DNA from: Rhizobacter sp. Root404
GTDB taxonomy: Bacteria; Pseudomonadota; Gammaproteobacteria; Burkholderiales; Burkholderiaceae_C
Length of the DNA: 64,000 nucleotides
Direction of reading: 5' to 3'
NCBI RefSeq assembly: GCF_001425865.1
Contig: NZ_LMDS01000005.1
Span: forward strand, 1 to 64,000
Under the pieces are notes generated by a model that saw only the letters and a program-made list of their open reading frames with translations, had not been told where the DNA came from and made no database searches. Positions 60,803-64,000 of this stretch are shown piece after piece; position 1 is the first letter of the stretch, and the number at the start of each line of letters is the position of its first letter. The position numbers and the translations under genes are program-made.

Positions 60803-61669
60803 CTAGATCGACAGTCCCTTCAGGAACTCGCGGAAGCCCGGCCCCAGCGTCGGGTGGGCGAGTGCCAGTTCGACGTTGGCCTGCAGGAATCCTTCCTTGC
60901 TGCCGCAGTCGTAGCGCTTGCCGTCGTAGCGGTACGCGAACACCTTCTCGCGTCGAAGCAGACCGGCGATGCCGTCGGTCAGCTGGATCTCGCCCCCGAC
61001 GCCCCGCGTCTGGTTGGCAATTTCGTGAAATACGCCCGGCGTCAGGATGTACCGGCCGGCCACGCCCAGGCGCGACGGCGCGTCTTCCGGCGCGGGCTTC
61101 TCGACGATCCGGTTCACATCCATCAGGTGATCGGTCACCGGCGTGCCGTCGACGATGCCATAGCGCCGCGTGTGCTCCGGCGGCACCTCCTGGACGGCGA
61201 GGATGGACACCCGCCACTCCTCGTACTGCTCGACCATCTGCTTCAGGATGGGCTTCTCGCCGACCATCAGGTCGTCCGCCAGCAACACCGCGAACGGATG
61301 GTTGCCGACCAGGCGCTGGCCGCACAGCACCGCGTGGCCGAGGCCGAGCGCCTGGGCCTGGCGCACGTAGATGCACTCCATGTCGTCCGGCTTCACGGTC
61401 CGGACAACTTCCAGTAACTCTTGCTTACCCGCCTGTTCGAGGGCTACCTCCAACTCGAAAGTCATGTCAAAGTGATCTTCGATGGGGCGCTTGTGGCGCC
61501 CCGTGACGAAGATCATTTCGCGGACGCCGGCGGCATAGGCTTCCTCCACCGCATATTGGATCAGGGGCTTGTCGACAACCGGGAGCATCTCCTTCGGCTG
61601 GGCCTTGGTGGCCGGAAGGAAACGGGTCCCGAGACCTGCCACTGGAAAAATCGCTTTGGTGACTAACAT
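60803..61669 (-). CDS. galU: UTP-glucose-1-phosphate uridylyltransferase
   Basis: The 288-residue nucleotidyltransferase has the N-terminal [19 protein letters not shown] near residue 13. Further GalU blocks are [17 protein letters not shown] near residue 53 and [12 protein letters not shown] near residue 125. It makes UDP-glucose for polysaccharide, LPS and glycosylation, and could feed the sugar step of the pigment cluster. It diverges from the 2-hydroxyacid dehydrogenase homologue across about 100 bases. Confidence 0.95.
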   Translation of the reverse strand: MLVTKAIFPVAGLGTRFLPATKAQPKEMLPVVDKPLIQYAVEEAYAAGVREMIFVTGRHKRPIEDHFDMTFELEVALEQAGKQELLEVVRTVKPDDMECIYVRQAQALGLGHAVLCGQRLVGNHPFAVLLADDLMVGEKPILKQMVEQYEEWRVSILAVQEVPPEHTRRYGIVDGTPVTDHLMDVNRIVEKPAPEDAPSRLGVAGRYILTPGVFHEIANQTRGVGGEIQLTDGIAGLLRREKVFAYRYDGKRYDCGSKEGFLQANVELALAHPTLGPGFREFLKGLSI

Positions 61670-61674
61670 TTACT

Positions 61675-61680
61675 TACAAT
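61675..61680 (+). promoter_or_regulatory. Putative -10 element (TACAAT) for the dehydrogenase homologue
   Basis: TACAAT lies 91 bases before the chosen ATG at 61772, just outside galU. No consensus -35 is seen. Confidence 0.4.
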
Positions 61681-61771
61681 CCCCTTCGCTGGCCCTGATG
61701 TCGTGCCTTCATTCTGGCACGCGGCTGACCGGGAGCTCGTCGGACAAAGCCTCACCAATTCACACCTGCGC

Positions 61772-62749
61772 ATGGATCTGCTGATCATCGAATCGTTGGA
61801 AGCCGAGGTCATGCAGTGGCTGGAGTCGCGCTATGCGATCCGGTACGCGCCGGAACTCGCCAGCGACCCGCGCGCCTTCCGACAGGCCCTCTACAACGTC
61901 CGCGCGTTGATCGTGCCGCCGTCGGTCACGATCGATGCGCAGGCGCTTCATTACGCGCCGGTGCTGCGTGCAGTCGGACGCGTCAGCGCCGGGGCCGAAA
62001 ACATCGATCTGGACGCCTGCTCGCGGGCCCGGGTCGAGGTCGTGCGCGGGCTGACGGCCACCGCACAGGCCGAGGCCGAGTTCATGATCGGCGCGCTGCT
62101 GTCGATGCTGCGCCGCGTGCCGGTGGTCGGCTCCGACGGCATGCTGGTCGGCCGCGAATTGGGCGCCGCCACGGTCGGGTTGGTCGGCATGCAGCCGTCG
62201 GCACGCGTGATGGCGCAGATGCTGGCCGGCTTCGGCTCCAAGATGGTCGGCTACGACCCCGCTCTGCATGCCAGCGATCCGGTCTTCGAGCGTTGGCGCG
62301 TCAAGCCGATGGGGTTGCGCGAGCTGCTCGAACAGTCGGACGCGGTCTGCGTGCAGCTGAGCTACTTCAGCCGCTACCACGGGCTGCTGGGCGAGCGCTT
62401 CCTGCCGTTCTGCAAGCCGAATCAGGTGATCGTCAGCATCGCCCATTCGGGCCTGTTCGACGAGGCCTCGCTGGCCGACGCGCTCAACAGCGACCGCGTG
62501 GCGGCGGCGTGGCTGGACAGCCTGGAGCCGGGCGCGCTCGACGAAGGCCGGCCGCTGCACGGCATCGAGAACCTGCAGATCACGCCCCGCGTCGCGAGCA
62601 CGACCCGCGAGTCGCGCCTGCGCAGCGCCTGGGCCGTGGCGCGCCGCATCGACGAGATGCTCGGCGCCACGCCCAACGCCACGCGCACGTTCAAGGCGAC
62701 GATGCCAGGCGAGCCAACTGATCTTGCAGCCGAGCCACAGTTGCCGTGA
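61772..62749 (+). CDS. D-2-hydroxyacid dehydrogenase homologue lacking key catalytic residues
   Basis: The protein has 325 residues from the ATG at MDLLIIESL; a GTG at 61703 would add 23 residues. Overall order matches the SerA/Ldh-type family: an N-terminal flavodoxin-like lobe, [17 protein letters not shown] near residue 70, then the nucleotide domain. Three conserved sites are altered. The Gly-rich loop reads GMQPSA instead of GxGxxG. The catalytic Arg site reads AHSG instead of ARGG. The catalytic His site reads TPRV instead of TPHI. The gene looks otherwise intact, so it may be a pseudoenzyme with a binding or regulatory role. Its 3' end overlaps valS by 59 bases. Confidence 0.8.
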   Translation: MDLLIIESLEAEVMQWLESRYAIRYAPELASDPRAFRQALYNVRALIVPPSVTIDAQALHYAPVLRAVGRVSAGAENIDLDACSRARVEVVRGLTATAQAEAEFMIGALLSMLRRVPVVGSDGMLVGRELGAATVGLVGMQPSARVMAQMLAGFGSKMVGYDPALHASDPVFERWRVKPMGLRELLEQSDAVCVQLSYFSRYHGLLGERFLPFCKPNQVIVSIAHSGLFDEASLADALNSDRVAAAWLDSLEPGALDEGRPLHGIENLQITPRVASTTRESRLRSAWAVARRIDEMLGATPNATRTFKATMPGEPTDLAAEPQLP

Positions 62750-64000
62750 AGTCGGCGACGCGCTGGTTCTCCTGAGCGACCACGGCAGCGGGCGCGCGCG
62801 CGACGAAACTCTCGTTCGCGAGCTTGCCGGCCGCCTTGGCGATCTCCACCTGCAGCCGCGCGATCTCCTTGTTCAGGCGCTCGGTCTCGGCCGCCACGTC
62901 GATCTCGACCAGCCACGCCAGCCGTGAATCGCCGGCCACCGCCACCGCGGCGCTGCGCGTCGCGTCGGCGAACGCGGCGTCGCTGTCGAGGCGGCGCAGT
63001 TCCGAGACCTTCGCGAGGGCCGTGAGCAGCGGCTCGGCCTGCGCGATGAACGCGTCGTCGCCGACCACGCACAGCGGCACGCGGGCCGCCGGCGACAGGT
63101 TCATCTCGCTGCGCAGCGTGCGGCTGGTGCCGACCACGGTCTTGAGCTTCGCGACCCAGGCCACGGCGTCGGCATCGATGCGTTCGAGCTGCGCCTTCGG
63201 GTACGGGGCGGTGACGATGCTGCCGCCCTCGATGTGGCGCCCCGCCACCGGCGCGACCGATTCCCACAGCTCCGCGGTGATGAACGGCATGATCGGGTGC
63301 ATCAGCCGCAGCACCGTCTCGAGCGTGCGGATCAGCGTGTGGCGCGTGGCACGCTGCTGGCCTTCGGTGCCGGTCTGCAACTGCACCTTCGCGATCTCGA
63401 TGTACCAGTCGCAGTACTCGTCCCAGACGAAGCCGTAGATGGCATTGGCGACATTGTCGAGCCGGTAGTCGGCGAACCCATGCGCCACCGCGTCTTCGAC
63501 CCGCTGCAGCTCGCTGCTGATCCACTTGTCGGCGGGGCTGAACTGCATGTAGCCGTGGAACGGGCCACCGGGCGCGCATTCGGCCTTGGTGTGCTCCTTC
63601 ACGCCGCAGTCCTGTCCCTCGCAATTCATCAGCACGAACTTGGTCGCGTTCCAGAGCTTGTTGCAGAAGTTGCGGTAGCCCTCGCAGCGCTTGGTGTCGA
63701 AATTGATGTTGCGGCCCAGGCTCGCGTAGCTGGCCATCGTGAAGCGCAGCGCATCGGCGCCGTAGGCAGGCATGCCCTCGGGGAATTCCTTCTTCACGCG
63801 GGCGGCGACCTTGGGCGCGGTCTCGGGGCGGCGCAGGCCGGTCGTCGACTTCTTGATCAGCGTGTCGAGATCGACCCCTTCGATCAGGTCGACCGGGTCG
63901 ATCACGTTGCCCTCGCTCTTGCTCATCTTCTTGCCCTGCGCGTCGTGCACCAGGCCGTGGATGTAGACGCTGCGGAACGGCACCTGGCCGGTGAAGTGCA
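62691..64000 (-). CDS. valS: Valyl-tRNA synthetase, C-terminal part (5' end outside the window)
   Basis: The frame is open to the window edge and gives about 436 residues. KMSKS with the following EGNVIDP is seen near the edge, preceded by [12 protein letters not shown]. The anticodon-binding domain follows, then the C-terminal coiled coil typical of ValRS ([20 protein letters not shown] and on), which braces the tRNA elbow. Reading on the minus strand, the catalytic HIGH half lies beyond position 64000. It converges on, and overlaps, the dehydrogenase homologue. Confidence 0.95.
   Translation of the reverse strand, partial: HFTGQVPFRSVYIHGLVHDAQGKKMSKSEGNVIDPVDLIEGVDLDTLIKKSTTGLRRPETAPKVAARVKKEFPEGMPAYGADALRFTMASYASLGRNINFDTKRCEGYRNFCNKLWNATKFVLMNCEGQDCGVKEHTKAECAPGGPFHGYMQFSPADKWISSELQRVEDAVAHGFADYRLDNVANAIYGFVWDEYCDWYIEIAKVQLQTGTEGQQRATRHTLIRTLETVLRLMHPIMPFITAELWESVAPVAGRHIEGGSIVTAPYPKAQLERIDADAVAWVAKLKTVVGTSRTLRSEMNLSPAARVPLCVVGDDAFIAQAEPLLTALAKVSELRRLDSDAAFADATRSAAVAVAGDSRLAWLVEIDVAAETERLNKEIARLQVEIAKAAGKLANESFVARAPAAVVAQENQRVADFTATVARLQDQLARLASSP

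Overview
The window is about 64 kb of GC-rich, densely packed bacterial chromosome. Gene content and order point to the Betaproteobacteria, order Burkholderiales: a Bug-type (tripartite tricarboxylate) binding protein, a PEP-CTERM protein, an NAD-type isocitrate dehydrogenase, a LivHMGF branched-chain amino acid transporter, and ftsK followed directly by lolA. The genus cannot be fixed from the sequence alone. I saw no insertion sequence, prophage, CRISPR array or rRNA. One tRNA is present (Leu, anticodon CAA). No gap between genes exceeds about 255 bases.

Layout. 1-5 kb: the tail of an ABC permease, a SulP anion transporter, a membrane diguanylate cyclase, a Gly-rich membrane protein and a 2,4-dienoyl-CoA reductase-like SDR. 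5-12.5 kb: gshA, an MFS transporter plus GMC oxidoreductase pair diverging from an IclR regulator, a rhomboid protease, a small hypothetical and an isocitrate dehydrogenase. 12.6-15.6 kb: a chain of TauE-type permease, PAP2 phosphatase, acyl carrier protein and ketosynthase joined by 4-base overlaps. 15.6-20.5 kb: ybaK, then plsY-ridA-glutaredoxin-trpS (again 4-base overlaps), meeting a second and different trpS, then purN. 20.5-31 kb: DUF1653/DUF1345, rsmB, a fatty acid desaturase, rpmB-rpmG, trxB, a Crp/Fnr regulator, ftsK-lolA and rarA. 31.2-34.9 kb: livHMGF.

The centrepiece is 34.9-51.1 kb, an aryl-polyene (xanthomonadin-type) pigment cluster built as two converging operons. The plus-strand operon carries a flavin-dependent halogenase with both hallmark motifs, a XanB2-like chorismatase, a MipA/OmpV porin-like protein, an acyltransferase and a glycosyltransferase. 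The minus-strand operon carries an ACP, a COG4648 membrane protein, an AMP ligase, a hotdog dehydratase, an LpxL-like acyltransferase, a LolA-like protein, an MMPL exporter, a polysaccharide deacetylase, a methyltransferase, a ketosynthase with chain-length factor, a second hotdog dehydratase and a FabG-like reductase. By analogy with Xanthomonas and aryl-polyene systems, chorismate would give hydroxybenzoate, which is loaded on the ACP, extended as a conjugated polyene, methylated and probably halogenated, attached to a lipid/sugar carrier and moved to the outer membrane.

51.3-64 kb: a PEP-CTERM protein, a Bug-type binding protein, a CsgG-like protein with an SH3 tail, a YceI/cytochrome b561 pair, a ferredoxin-type reductase, an epimerase, ghrA, a second rhomboid, tRNA-Leu, cysM-nudix-tusA, galU, a 2-hydroxyacid dehydrogenase homologue that has lost key residues, and the 3' part of valS.
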